Positions 45,260-54,021 of a stretch of DNA of 64,000 nt are shown piece after piece. How positions within the stretch are numbered: the stretch's first letter is position 1; the number at the start of each line of letters is the position of its first letter. The notes below the pieces were generated by a model. That model was given only the letters and a program-made list of their open reading frames with translations, was not told the DNA's origin and did no database searches. Source of the DNA: Oceanobacillus oncorhynchi (GTDB taxonomy: Bacteria > Bacillota > Bacilli > Bacillales > Amphibacillaceae); contig NZ_CDGG01000001.1 in assembly GCF_000821065.1 (NCBI RefSeq), forward strand, positions 2,356,001-2,420,000, given 5' to 3'. The position numbers were made by a program, and so were the translations under genes.

Positions 45260-45703
45260 TTAAAATCCAATTAAATTTGTCGGCCAATAAATATCAAGAG
45301 CTGAACTCAACAGGGAGACGCAAATAAGAACAAAAACTACAGAAATCCCGGCTGATAGCAGTTTCATTTTTGATTCGAAAATTAGGAATGTAAATAAGAA
45401 TATAACTGTTGCTAACAATAATCCTCCGATAAAAATAAGTAATAAGTAACCAATCACCCATCCGATATATTTAAGCGGTTGTAATAAAGGAAGAATTGTT
45501 TGATTTTCCTCTTTTTTCTGTTGTTTATAGATTGTAAATACCTGAGCTATGAAATAAACAAACGTTAATATTACACCAGCAACAGAAATATAGAGAGGGA
45601 AAAATTGTGCTAATTTACTAAAGGTCAATGCTTCAATTAAAGTAAATGTAAATAAGGAAAAAAGAAATCCGCTAAAAATAAGATTAAGATAATCTTTGTT
45701 CAT
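45260..45703 (-). CDS. tctB: Tripartite tricarboxylate transporter small subunit TctB
   Basis: About 147 residues, four hydrophobic helices, the small membrane component of a TTT transporter. ATG at 45703 behind GGGGGAA, with the tctA stop immediately before it; the frame also opens at 45727. TctB is poorly conserved, so the call rests on size, topology and the position between tctA and the isomerase gene. Confidence 0.85.
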   Translation of the reverse strand: MNKDYLNLIFSGFLFSLFTFTLIEALTFSKLAQFFPLYISVAGVILTFVYFIAQVFTIYKQQKKEENQTILPLLQPLKYIGWVIGYLLLIFIGGLLLATVIFLFTFLIFESKMKLLSAGISVVFVLICVSLLSSALDIYWPTNLIGF

Positions 45704-45704
45704 T

Positions 45705-47189
45705 TTATATTCCCCCTTTACTTTCAAATTTTTTACTAAAACGTTTCATGATTGTTCCTCCTGCAAGAAGAAGCACGATAATAATGGCAAGTGCAATGAC
45801 TAGTGGATTTGTAAGCCATTCCCATCCGTACCTTTCAATGGATATCCAGTAATATCTTTCAGCAGGGAGGGCGAGCACAAAACCAATAAGTAATGGAGGA
45901 CGCGGCCAATCTAAGATTGTCATAACGTAACCAAGTAAGCCGATAACAACAAATACAATCAAATCTCCCCATGACATCGTACTTTGGTAGGCACCTACCA
46001 CTAATAAAACTAAAAGAAAGGGAACAATTTTTTCTCCTGGAACTAAACTGATTTTGGAGATAGGGCGAACTAACAACATACATAATAATGCACCGAAAAT
46101 ATTTGCAAATACGAGCGTCCATACAATAGATAAGGTTACAGGAAGATCGTCAGACAACATTTTCGGTCCTGCTTCCAGACCCATGAGTGTAAGCCCTCCC
46201 AGCAGGATTGCGGTAGTTCCACTGCCTGGTATACCGAAAAGTAATGTTGGGACAAGAGAGCCTCCTTCTTTAGCATTATTGGCACTTTCTGGAGCAATTA
46301 CGCCTCGGATATCACCGCTGCCAAAATAATTATTTTTAACGGTTTTTTGCCCCGCACCATAAGCAATCCAGTCGACAACGCTACCGCCGAGTCCTGGGAT
46401 AAATCCGATTAGAGCACCAATAACTGCACTGCGAAATACTAAAAATTTATTTTTCAGCGCATCCATAACTCCCTTTAGAATGCCGCTTTGCAATTTAGCG
46501 TGACTTGATACACTTCCTTTGTCTGTTAGCATTGTAATAAGAATCGGGAATGCAAAGATAGCCATTGCAACAACGGGTAAAGAAATCCCTTGTGTTAAAT
46601 AAAGTGTATCCAATGTATATCTGTACTCAGGAACTGCCGGTGCGCTTCCTACAGCGCCAATAAGCAAACCAAGAATCCCGGAGATGATTCCTTTTATTGG
46701 TGATTTTCCTGCTAATAATCCTGCCATACTAAGGCCTAACATTGTCAGCATGAATAATTCGGGTGAGCTGAATGAGGTAATTAATGGTCTGGCAAAAGGA
46801 ATTGTTAAATAAAGCGCAATTCCGCCAATAACACCTCCAATCATGGAGGAGAAAAAGGATGCGCCCATTGCTCTAGAAGCTCCTCCTTTTTTTGTTAATG
46901 GGTATCCATCCATAATGGTTGCTTGAGAACCCGAAGTCCCTGGTATACCAAATAGTATGGAAGGGAAGGTATCTCCTGTATGAATTACAGCAATCATTCC
47001 AATTAAAAGAGCCATTCCAACATATGGTTCCAGTCCGAAAACGAATGGAAGCAGTAAAGACATACCAACTGTTCCGCTTAAACCTGGCAGTAATCCAACA
47101 ATGACTCCAATTCCAATACCTAAAAACATATAGATTAGTCTTGAAGGATCTAATACGATCATTAAAGCTTCGATTGCACTTTCAATCAT
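45705..47189 (-). CDS. tctA: Tripartite tricarboxylate transporter large subunit TctA
   Basis: A 494-residue, about 11-helix permease. Family signatures include GLLPGLSGTVGMSLLLPFVF, HTGDTFPSILFGIPGTSGSQ (ATIMDGYPL follows) and the internal repeat GFIPGLGGSVVDWIAYG with LLFGIPGSGTTAILLGG. Imports citrate-like acids using the ion gradient. AGAAAGGAG site. Second gene of tctC-A-B-prpF. Confidence 0.95.
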   Translation of the reverse strand: MIESAIEALMIVLDPSRLIYMFLGIGIGVIVGLLPGLSGTVGMSLLLPFVFGLEPYVGMALLIGMIAVIHTGDTFPSILFGIPGTSGSQATIMDGYPLTKKGGASRAMGASFFSSMIGGVIGGIALYLTIPFARPLITSFSSPELFMLTMLGLSMAGLLAGKSPIKGIISGILGLLIGAVGSAPAVPEYRYTLDTLYLTQGISLPVVAMAIFAFPILITMLTDKGSVSSHAKLQSGILKGVMDALKNKFLVFRSAVIGALIGFIPGLGGSVVDWIAYGAGQKTVKNNYFGSGDIRGVIAPESANNAKEGGSLVPTLLFGIPGSGTTAILLGGLTLMGLEAGPKMLSDDLPVTLSIVWTLVFANIFGALLCMLLVRPISKISLVPGEKIVPFLLVLLVVGAYQSTMSWGDLIVFVVIGLLGYVMTILDWPRPPLLIGFVLALPAERYYWISIERYGWEWLTNPLVIALAIIIVLLLAGGTIMKRFSKKFESKGGI

Positions 47190-47203
47190 GAAATTACTCC
47201 TTT

Positions 47204-48319
47204 CTATAGCTTATTAATGTCAATATCATAATGAAGTTGTAAATATTCAATGATCCATTTTTTGGTATCTGGTGAAATGGAGAAGGACTGTTCAATTTGA
47301 TTATTTAATTCCTCTCCCACAAAGGCATCATACCCTTCAAGAATATCCTGTGATTCTTCTTCAAAGCTCGTATCTTCAATTAAATTTTCCATTCCTTGCT
47401 GCAGTATTTTTTTGGAATGGTTTGGTGCGTTTTTGTGTACCCAAATAACTTTGTTTAAGCTATAGGAAGCAGCCACGGTTTGCTTATAAGCTTCCCATGC
47501 TTCTCCGCTGGGTTCTGTTCCATAGATATCGATATAAATTTCTTCAATAGTAGGAAGCTCGGGAAATTGCGGATCTCTAATAAGATTCCCATCTTGATCC
47601 ACTTGACCTAAACTATATAAAGGAACAGCATTTCCTTCTTCTACTAAATTTTCTACATTACTTTTATAGGCAGAAGTGGTTTGGTAATCAATATTGCTTT
47701 CTCCTTGTTCAAAAGCAACGCGTGATGGACCACGGCCTTCATAACCTAATACAGCTTTGACATCCATCTCTAAAACTTCAAAAGACAGCAGGGTTACCAA
47801 ATCCAGCCCAGTTGGCGAAATGCCTGCATAATATAGTTCATTCTCTAAAGAAAGCAAGTTTTCCATTCCGTCCTTTGCAAGTTCCGGTTTTGTATAAACA
47901 ATCCCCCCTGATGGAGCGCCTATTAATGGGGTGAAATCATCTAAATCATAATCTACAGAAGACTGCTCCAATATAAACGGAACGTGTGACGAGGCACTGG
48001 AGGTAAGAATATTGAATCCATTTGGTGAACGAGAATTAGCGTATTCATTCGTTCCGGTAATACTTGCACCTCCAGGAATATTTTCTACCTGGACTCGGGG
48101 CTCCCCTTCAATATGTTTGGCAAAGTAAGGTGTCATAAATCTAGCAAAAACATCTGTTCCTCCTCCAGCCTGAAAAGGAACAACAAACGAAATCGTTTCT
48201 CCATCATAAGAAGTACTTGCATTTTTATCATTCTCTGTTCCTGTTGCTTCCATGGTGTTACAGCCTATTAGCATGGCACTCATCAAGAGTAATAAGATAT
48301 AAAAAAGATTTATTTTCAA
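47204..48319 (-). CDS. tctC: Tripartite tricarboxylate transporter binding lipoprotein TctC
   Basis: Extracytoplasmic receptor of the TTT transporter. Signal peptide with lipobox AMLIGC; the mature protein opens with ISFVVPFQAGGGTDVFARF, the loop that binds the carboxylate in TctC proteins. About 371 residues, slightly long for the family. A TTG at 48319 is 9 nt from GAAAGGG; the ATG at 48328 directly abuts that site. First gene of the operon; promoter region holds a cre-like site. Confidence 0.9.
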   Translation of the reverse strand: MKINLFYILLLLMSAMLIGCNTMEATGTENDKNASTSYDGETISFVVPFQAGGGTDVFARFMTPYFAKHIEGEPRVQVENIPGGASITGTNEYANSRSPNGFNILTSSASSHVPFILEQSSVDYDLDDFTPLIGAPSGGIVYTKPELAKDGMENLLSLENELYYAGISPTGLDLVTLLSFEVLEMDVKAVLGYEGRGPSRVAFEQGESNIDYQTTSAYKSNVENLVEEGNAVPLYSLGQVDQDGNLIRDPQFPELPTIEEIYIDIYGTEPSGEAWEAYKQTVAASYSLNKVIWVHKNAPNHSKKILQQGMENLIEDTSFEEESQDILEGYDAFVGEELNNQIEQSFSISPDTKKWIIEYLQLHYDIDINKL

Positions 48320-48354
48320 AAGATTCATCCCTTTCCAAATAATAATTGTTTTTA

Positions 48355-48368
48355 TAGTAAACGCTTTC
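48355..48368 (-). promoter_or_regulatory. Near-consensus CcpA (cre) site before tctC
   Basis: AGTAAACGCTTTCA differs from the cre pattern TGWAAACGCTTTCA at the first positions only. It sits 35 bp upstream of the tctC start, in the divergent region with the LysR gene. It fits carbon catabolite repression of a tricarboxylate-use operon. Confidence 0.5.
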
Positions 48369-48475
48369 AGAGAATAAGTAAAATAATGATATTTTATTTA
48401 TCTTCATAAAAAAACTTGATAACCTATGATGTTTTCTACATAATGGGATTTAAATAAATCCAGAGGAGGAATAAG

Positions 48476-49342
48476 ATGGAACAAAAAGATTGGATTTTAT
48501 TGAAAACGCTTCATGAGGAAAAAAATATGACTCGTACAGCAGAAAAATTATATGTATCTCAACCATCTTTAAGTTATAGACTCAGAAATTTAGAAGGGAA
48601 TTTAGGGGTAAGAATTTTTTTTAAAACAAAAAATGGAATAGAATTTACTTCTGAAGGAGAGTATTTAGTGAATTATTCTCGAGAAATGCTTAAACAGTTT
48701 CAGTTTGTGAAAGATACAATGAGTAATATGAAAGATGAGGTGTCTGGAACCCTGCGAATAGGCGTATCCAGTAATTTTGCCCAGTACTTGCTGCCAAGAG
48801 TATTGAAGGATTTTTCTAATAATTTTCCGAATGTTCGGTTTAATGTTAAAACTGGCTGGAGTACACAGGTTATTGAATTTCTTAATAATTCCAGTGTTCA
48901 TGTAGGCATCTTAAGAAATATACGAGGATGGCATGGAGAAAAAATACTTTTAAAGAGAGAAGCGCTATATCTTATTTCTAAAGAAAAAATAAATATGGAT
49001 TTTTTACCAGAATATCGCTTGATTAATTATAATACTGACAGCTCATTGAAAGAGAGCATTACAACCTGGTGGGCAGATCAGTTTTCAGAACCTGCGAATA
49101 TTGAAATGGAAGTAGATCGGCTTGAAACATGTAAAGAAATGGTAAAAAATAATTTGGGTTTTGCTATTGTTCCCGGGATATGTTTGAAACAAGATGATGA
49201 TTTATACCAGCAGGCAATTTATTTTAAAGATGGAACATTGGTTACAAGAGAAACTTGGCTTGTTTATAACCAATTATTTGAAAATTTGTCAGTAGTTAAG
49301 CATTTTGTAAACTATTTAAAACAATGGAATGAAGAAGATTAA
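48476..49342 (+). CDS. LysR-family regulator of the tricarboxylate island
   Basis: 288 residues: helix-turn-helix at about 15-60 (KNMTRTAEKLYVSQPSLSYR) and an effector domain. Very AT-rich compared with most neighbours. AGGAGGAATAAG before ATG. It is divergent from tctC and upstream of the dehydrogenase and tcuA-like genes, so it probably activates both arms when the substrate is present. Confidence 0.9.
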   Translation: MEQKDWILLKTLHEEKNMTRTAEKLYVSQPSLSYRLRNLEGNLGVRIFFKTKNGIEFTSEGEYLVNYSREMLKQFQFVKDTMSNMKDEVSGTLRIGVSSNFAQYLLPRVLKDFSNNFPNVRFNVKTGWSTQVIEFLNNSSVHVGILRNIRGWHGEKILLKREALYLISKEKINMDFLPEYRLINYNTDSSLKESITTWWADQFSEPANIEMEVDRLETCKEMVKNNLGFAIVPGICLKQDDDLYQQAIYFKDGTLVTRETWLVYNQLFENLSVVKHFVNYLKQWNEED

Positions 49343-49434
49343 ATTTATTTATCGTCTTATTAAAGAAAAAAGTATTAGACGTTTATTAAAAGATAAATTA
49401 TGTTAAAAGCCAAAGCGTGAAAAGGAGGAAAAGA

Positions 49435-50502
49435 ATGACATTATATAAACTTGGTTTATTAGAAGGAGATGGAATTGGTCCAGAAATTGTCCATGCAACT
49501 GCTCGTGTAGTAAATGCAGCTATTAAAAAGCAGAAAGTTGAGATCAAATGGGTCCAGCTTCTAGTTGGTTGGAAAGGAATCCGGGAAGCAGGACACCCGC
49601 TCCCCGATGAGACGATTGCAGCTTTAAAGCAATGTCATGGATGGATTTTAGGGCCACACGATTCTGCATCTTATCCTGAGAGGTTTAAAGCAATGCGTAA
49701 TCCTAGCGGTGAATTACGGCATCGATTTGATTTATTTGCGAATATTCGTCCGACAAAAACGTTCCCTGGCATTCATGGAGTAGTGAAGGAAGCGGACCTG
49801 ATTATTTACAGAGAAAATACAGAAGGTTTTTACGTGGATCGGAATATGTTTCAAGGAGTAGGAGAGTTTCAGGTTACCCGGGATGTTGTACTTACTACAG
49901 GGGTCTTCACCAGGCAAGCTATTGAAAGAATTGCTCATGCTGCTTTTCAAAAAGCGATGCAACGAAAAAAAAAGGTGAGCATTGTTCACAAAGCAAATGT
50001 AATTCGTATGGGGTCAGGCATGTTTTTGGAAGTATGTAAAGAGGTTGCGAAGAATTATCCAGAGGTGCAAGTAGATGATTATCATATAGATGCAATGTGT
50101 GCCCATATTGTTCGGCGAATGTCAGACTTTGATATCATTGTGACGGAAAATATGTTTGGAGATATTCTATCTGACTTAACTGGTGAATTAATTGGAAGTT
50201 TAGGGCTTGCACCTTCTATTAATGCTAATAAGGATGTTGCCATGGCGCAAGCAGCTCATGGATCTGCGCCGGATATAGCAGGGAAAGATCTTGCTAATCC
50301 AATCGGGATGATGCTTTCTACTGCTCTTTTATTAGAATGGATGAGCAAAAGATTTGCTGATTCCAGATTAAAAAAGGCAGGAGTAATAATAGAAAAAAGT
50401 TTATATCAAACATTAGCTGATGGTGTAAAAACAAAAGATCTAGGAGGAAATAAAGGAACCGGAGCTTTCACAAATGAAGTATTGACAAGACTCAAGTCAT
50501 AA
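49435..50502 (+). CDS. Isocitrate/isopropylmalate dehydrogenase-family enzyme
   Basis: Decarboxylating beta-hydroxyacid dehydrogenase, 355 residues. N-terminal GDGIGPEIV; substrate loop RENTEGFY, closer to isocitrate, homoisocitrate or tartrate enzymes than to LeuB; catalytic Lys in VHKANVIRMGSG; metal-binding Asp in NMFGDILSDLTGE; NAD site HGSAPDIAGK. It probably oxidises a hydroxy-tricarboxylate made in this pathway, or tartrate/malate. ATG at 49435 behind AAAAGGAGG. Confidence 0.87.
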   Translation: MTLYKLGLLEGDGIGPEIVHATARVVNAAIKKQKVEIKWVQLLVGWKGIREAGHPLPDETIAALKQCHGWILGPHDSASYPERFKAMRNPSGELRHRFDLFANIRPTKTFPGIHGVVKEADLIIYRENTEGFYVDRNMFQGVGEFQVTRDVVLTTGVFTRQAIERIAHAAFQKAMQRKKKVSIVHKANVIRMGSGMFLEVCKEVAKNYPEVQVDDYHIDAMCAHIVRRMSDFDIIVTENMFGDILSDLTGELIGSLGLAPSINANKDVAMAQAAHGSAPDIAGKDLANPIGMMLSTALLLEWMSKRFADSRLKKAGVIIEKSLYQTLADGVKTKDLGGNKGTGAFTNEVLTRLKS

Positions 50503-50600
50503 AAAAATTTTATCAACTATACTAAAAAAAAAGTATTTTATTTATCTTTTAAGAAGTATTATACTCAGTGTAAATTATAAATAATTTATGGGAGGACAAT

Positions 50601-52112
50601 ATGAATAGAAAAGATAACCAGAAATTCGATGTAGTTGTTGTAGGCACTGGAAATGCGGCACTTTGCTCAGCTATTGCTGCGAAGGAAAATGGAGTTAATG
50701 TTCTTGTTTTGGAGCGCGGACCCAAGGAGAAACGTGGTGGGAATTCTTTTTTTACAGATGGAGCAATACGTTTTGCTTATCAAGACAAACATGCGTTGAA
50801 ATCAATTTTAACACAACTAACACCAGGAGAATTCGAAAAAATAAGTATACCAGAATATCAAGAAACTGATTTTCTTCAAGACATTATAGCAGTAACAGAA
50901 GGAAAAAGTGATCCCGAGCTATCTAAACAGTTAGTTGAAAAATCTTATGAGACAATTGAATGGATGAAGCAGCAAGGTGTAGGATTCGAACTGAATGAAA
51001 ACCAGTCATTTGATAACAATGGCGTCCGTCAGTTTTGGGGAGGATTGCCAGTAAAAACATATCGTAAAGGTATCGGATTAGTTGAGGCTTTATTTCAAAA
51101 GCTGGAAATGCTTGAAGTAGAGATTCAATATGATTCAAGAGCTCTTCAACTAGAAATTGAAAATAATAAAGTAAGCGGTATCATTATTGAAGAAAATGGG
51201 TTAAGAAAGAAAATTCCTGCAAAGGCTGTGGTCTTGGCATGCGGCGGCTTTGAAGCAAACAAGGAAAAACGTATGAAGTATCTGGGCGAAGAATGGGGGG
51301 CAGCGATTGTCCGTGGAAGTGAATTCAATACAGGTGATGGGCTGGACATGGCAATAGAAGCGGGCGCACAACCTTATGGTGATTGGTCAAGCTGTCATGC
51401 ACATACCACAGATTTTCAAGCTCCAAAAGTTGGTGATTATAAAAAACCTGGTGATATTTATAAGAAATCCTCGTATCCTCTTGGCTTAATTGTAAACGCA
51501 AATGGAGAACGTTTTGTTGACGAAGGAGCAGATTTTAGAAATTACACTTATGCAAAATATGGAAAAGAAACACTTCGTCAACCAAAACAAAAGGCGTTTC
51601 AAGTATTTGATAATCAGGTACGTCCATTGTTAAGAACGGAATATAATCTAGAAGAAGCAACCTGTTTAAAAGCTGACTCGATAGAAGAATTGGCTGAAAA
51701 AATAGGTGTAGACAAAAATAAATTTTTAGAGACTATAAGAGATTATAATGACGCTGTACAGGATGGAGATTATAACCCGGCAATCAAAGATGGTAAGGGG
51801 ACAAAAGGAATTACACCTCCGAAAAGCAACTGGGCTTTGTCTTTTCAACAAGCACCATTCTATGCTTATCCAGTTACTTGTGGAATTACCTTTACTTTTG
51901 GAGGCATTCAAGCCAATAAGCATAGCAAGGTATTAGACGAAAATCAAAATCCAATTCCGGGATTATTTGCTGCAGGGGAAATGATAGGCGGTCTATTTTA
52001 TGGGAATTACCCTGGTGGTTCAGGTTTAATGTCTGGGGCTGTTTTTGGGAAACTAGCAGGAGAATCAGCAGCAAGCTATGCGGAGCAGTTTGATGAAGTA
52101 ATCAGTAAATAA
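50601..52112 (+). CDS. tcuA: FAD-dependent tricarballylate dehydrogenase-like flavoprotein
   Basis: A 503-residue flavoprotein of the fumarate reductase/succinate dehydrogenase group, close in style to TcuA, which oxidises tricarballylate to cis-aconitate. FAD motif VVVVGTGNAALCSAIAAKENG, then LERGPKEKRGGNSFFTDGAIR; substrate-side motifs TCGITFTFGGIQ and GNYPGGSGLMSGAVFG. TcuB, the usual electron acceptor, is not in the window. TGGGAGG site. It follows the dehydrogenase by about 100 bp. Confidence 0.82.
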   Translation: MNRKDNQKFDVVVVGTGNAALCSAIAAKENGVNVLVLERGPKEKRGGNSFFTDGAIRFAYQDKHALKSILTQLTPGEFEKISIPEYQETDFLQDIIAVTEGKSDPELSKQLVEKSYETIEWMKQQGVGFELNENQSFDNNGVRQFWGGLPVKTYRKGIGLVEALFQKLEMLEVEIQYDSRALQLEIENNKVSGIIIEENGLRKKIPAKAVVLACGGFEANKEKRMKYLGEEWGAAIVRGSEFNTGDGLDMAIEAGAQPYGDWSSCHAHTTDFQAPKVGDYKKPGDIYKKSSYPLGLIVNANGERFVDEGADFRNYTYAKYGKETLRQPKQKAFQVFDNQVRPLLRTEYNLEEATCLKADSIEELAEKIGVDKNKFLETIRDYNDAVQDGDYNPAIKDGKGTKGITPPKSNWALSFQQAPFYAYPVTCGITFTFGGIQANKHSKVLDENQNPIPGLFAAGEMIGGLFYGNYPGGSGLMSGAVFGKLAGESAASYAEQFDEVISK

Positions 52113-52189
52113 GCAGTTGATTTGATAACAACAAAGCTCATATCCAAATAACTGCAATTTCTATTTGAGGGTATTTTCCAAATAACTTA

Positions 52190-52211
52190 TTTCTCATGAA
52201 ATTCTAATCTT
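52190..52211 (+). promoter_or_regulatory. Tandem 11-bp repeats before PepSY gene 2
   Basis: TTTCTCATGAA followed by ATTCTAATCTT, the same pair as at 43268-43289, and again exactly 29 bp before the -10 hexamer (TAAGAT, 52241-52246). Strong sign of a shared activator. Confidence 0.6.
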
Positions 52212-52278
52212 ACTCAAAGGGTGTTGTCATTATTAACGGGTAAGATGTAGTTAATAAGAAATAAGGAGGAAAAAATAA

Positions 52279-52872
52279 ATGAATAAAAAAATTGGAATGT
52301 TTGCAGGAGCGGTTGTATTAGCAGGAGTTGTCGGAACAGGAATTTACCATGCAGAAGCAGCAAGTTCAAACGAAGGAGAACCCCAAATTGTTGAAGCAGG
52401 CAGCTTAAACATGGAGGACGCAACGAAGAAATTGGAAGAGGAATATCAAGGTAAGGTTAAAGAAATGGAACTGGATCGAGAAGGAGATAAGTCCTTTTAT
52501 GAAGCAGAAATTATTGTCGAAAACCAAGAATACGATGTGAAGATGGATGCTGAGTCAGGTGAAGTTGTTTATGAAGAAATAGACGATAAGGATAGACATG
52601 ATGATGATGTAAATCTGGAAGAGAACCAGCAGGACACAGCGGCAGCAAATGAAAACAATGATAATAAAGAGAATATCATAGCACAAGAAGAAGCAATTCA
52701 GATTGCAAAGCAGGAATTTGATGGAGACGTTACAGAAATGGAATTAGATTATGATGATGGCAGATATGTTTATGAACTGGAACTTGTTAATGGACAGCAA
52801 GAAGCAGATTTTGACATTCATGCTGAAACAGGAGATATTCTATCTTTAGAAATCGATTATGAAGATGATTGA
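52279..52872 (+). CDS. Secreted/anchored protein with two PepSY domains (paralogue)
   Basis: A 197-residue paralogue of the gene at 43347: signal or anchor segment at about 5-22, PepSY domain 1 at about 40-100, acidic Asn/Asp/Glu linker, and PepSY domain 2 (AQEEAIQIAKQEFDGDVTEM) at about 132-197. Both end in LEIDxxDD. AAGGAGG site. Probably extracytoplasmic and regulated with the two-component system 9 kb upstream. Confidence 0.87.
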   Translation: MNKKIGMFAGAVVLAGVVGTGIYHAEAASSNEGEPQIVEAGSLNMEDATKKLEEEYQGKVKEMELDREGDKSFYEAEIIVENQEYDVKMDAESGEVVYEEIDDKDRHDDDVNLEENQQDTAAANENNDNKENIIAQEEAIQIAKQEFDGDVTEMELDYDDGRYVYELELVNGQQEADFDIHAETGDILSLEIDYEDD

Positions 52873-52902
52873 TAAAAAATAAATTTAAAATACAGGTGAT
52901 AA

Positions 52903-52931
52903 AAAGGAGGGCGATTTTAGTCCTCTTTTTT
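52903..52931 (+). terminator. Terminator of PepSY gene 2
   Basis: AAAAAGGAGG / CCTCTTTTTT (with G-T pairs) and T-run. Confidence 0.7.
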
Positions 52932-52993
52932 GGCAGTTAAAAAAGTATAAACTTTCTTACTACATAAGTGTAACTAAGGTCGTCGCCTAAGGG

Positions 52994-53013
52994 CTTGGTA
53001 ACAACCAAGTTTT
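52994..53013 (+). terminator. Small hairpin with T-run
   Basis: CTTGGT-aaca-ACCAAG followed by TTTTCT. Could end a short transcript or attenuate the next gene. Confidence 0.4.
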
Positions 53014-53099
53014 CTAACGTAAAAGAGTTTCATATATGAGGAAAAAGGGTAATAAAAAATTGATAAATAATTAAGAAGGGATTGATTAGGAGGATTTGT

Positions 53100-53384
53100 A
53101 TGAAGAAGGTTACATTATTTATCAGCGAAGGTAGTCAAGCATCGGAAAAGGTAAAAGCATTTCTAGATAAGAATGATGTTACTTATGAACTAAAAAACGT
53201 GACAGAAAATAAAATGTATTTAAAGGAATTACAGGAAATGAAGATTTTTGGGACACCGACTCTGTTTATTGATGGTAAGAAAATAGAGGGAAATCAAGAG
53301 AATAAAATTCTTTATGAATTAGGATTAGCTAATAATTTGAGTGAGGATGCTTATTTTTTTGAAAATGTGTCCAAAGATGGTTAA
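53100..53384 (+). CDS. Glutaredoxin-fold protein lacking redox cysteines
   Basis: 94 residues with a glutaredoxin-like pattern: beta1 KKVTLFIS, then EGSQASEKVKAFLD where the active-site CxxC is expected, then the cis-Pro motif FGTPTLFIDGKKIEG. The Cys positions are occupied by other residues and the protein contains no Cys at all, so it cannot act as an oxidoreductase. It may bind a partner or a cofactor. ATG at 53100 behind TTAGGAGG. Confidence 0.75.
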   Translation: MKKVTLFISEGSQASEKVKAFLDKNDVTYELKNVTENKMYLKELQEMKIFGTPTLFIDGKKIEGNQENKILYELGLANNLSEDAYFFENVSKDG

Positions 53385-53597
53385 GGGCTATGCACGTATC
53401 AGCTTTCATTTGCATAAAATGGTAGTAATCTAAAACGTAAATGTAAAGGTTCAATGGTGATGAAAAGAGCCGAATCTACCATGGTCTTAGACGTTCAGGG
53501 AATGCCTCGAAAAAAACAACTACCATACAGTATATTTTATAATAGAAATTCCTTTTCCCGAAACGTCATTATAAAAAGGCAAAAGAAGGTGAGAAAT

Positions 53598-53918
53598 GTG
53601 CAATATCGAAATTTCCCCCCTAATGGATTTAGTAGAAATAATCCTTATGCACCAGTTTCTTCAACTATTAACCAGCACAATGAAAGACAAGAGCTTACTC
53701 CATATGAATTATTTTCAAAACCAGAATTACCGACACAGTATTTAATGTCGCAGCAGCAAATCCAGTCACAGCCAGGTGCAGGCGCCGGCGGAACAAATGA
53801 AAATAACCCGTTTAATTTTGATACAATGATTAGCAAAGTAAGTCAGTTAGCAAGTACTTATCATCAAGTTTCCCCGATTGTGAAGCAATTTGGTACGTTT
53901 GTAAAAGGGTTCATGTAG
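53598..53918 (+). CDS. YppG-like spore coat protein
   Basis: About 106 residues, Asn/Gln/Pro-rich N-terminus (NPYAPVSSTINQH), Gly/Ala patch, then a conserved C-terminal helix region (TMISKVSQLASTYHQVSPIV) typical of YppG, a spore-associated protein in Bacillus. GTG at 53598 behind GAAGGTGAG is preferred; the frame opens at 53454 with no site. Expected in the mother cell; exact role unknown. Confidence 0.72.
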   Translation: MQYRNFPPNGFSRNNPYAPVSSTINQHNERQELTPYELFSKPELPTQYLMSQQQIQSQPGAGAGGTNENNPFNFDTMISKVSQLASTYHQVSPIVKQFGTFVKGFM

Positions 53919-53954
53919 GTATATATCAGCCCGATTTAGAAATGATAAGGTTAA

Positions 53955-53980
53955 CCTCCTGCTCTGTGTATCACAGGAGG
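53955..53980 (+). other. Hairpin before the esterase gene
   Basis: CCTCCTG / CAGGAGG with a 12-nt loop, no T-run. It could pair in the leader of the downstream gene or mark the 3' end of the coat gene. Confidence 0.4.
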
Positions 53981-54021
53981 AGATTCCATTAAGTTTAATT
54001 TTATAAAGGGAGTAGAAAATC

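Noticed and set aside
48500-48514. TTGAAAACGCTTCAT as a second cre site in the LysR gene
   Set aside because: Lies inside coding sequence and lacks the conserved C near the 3' end.
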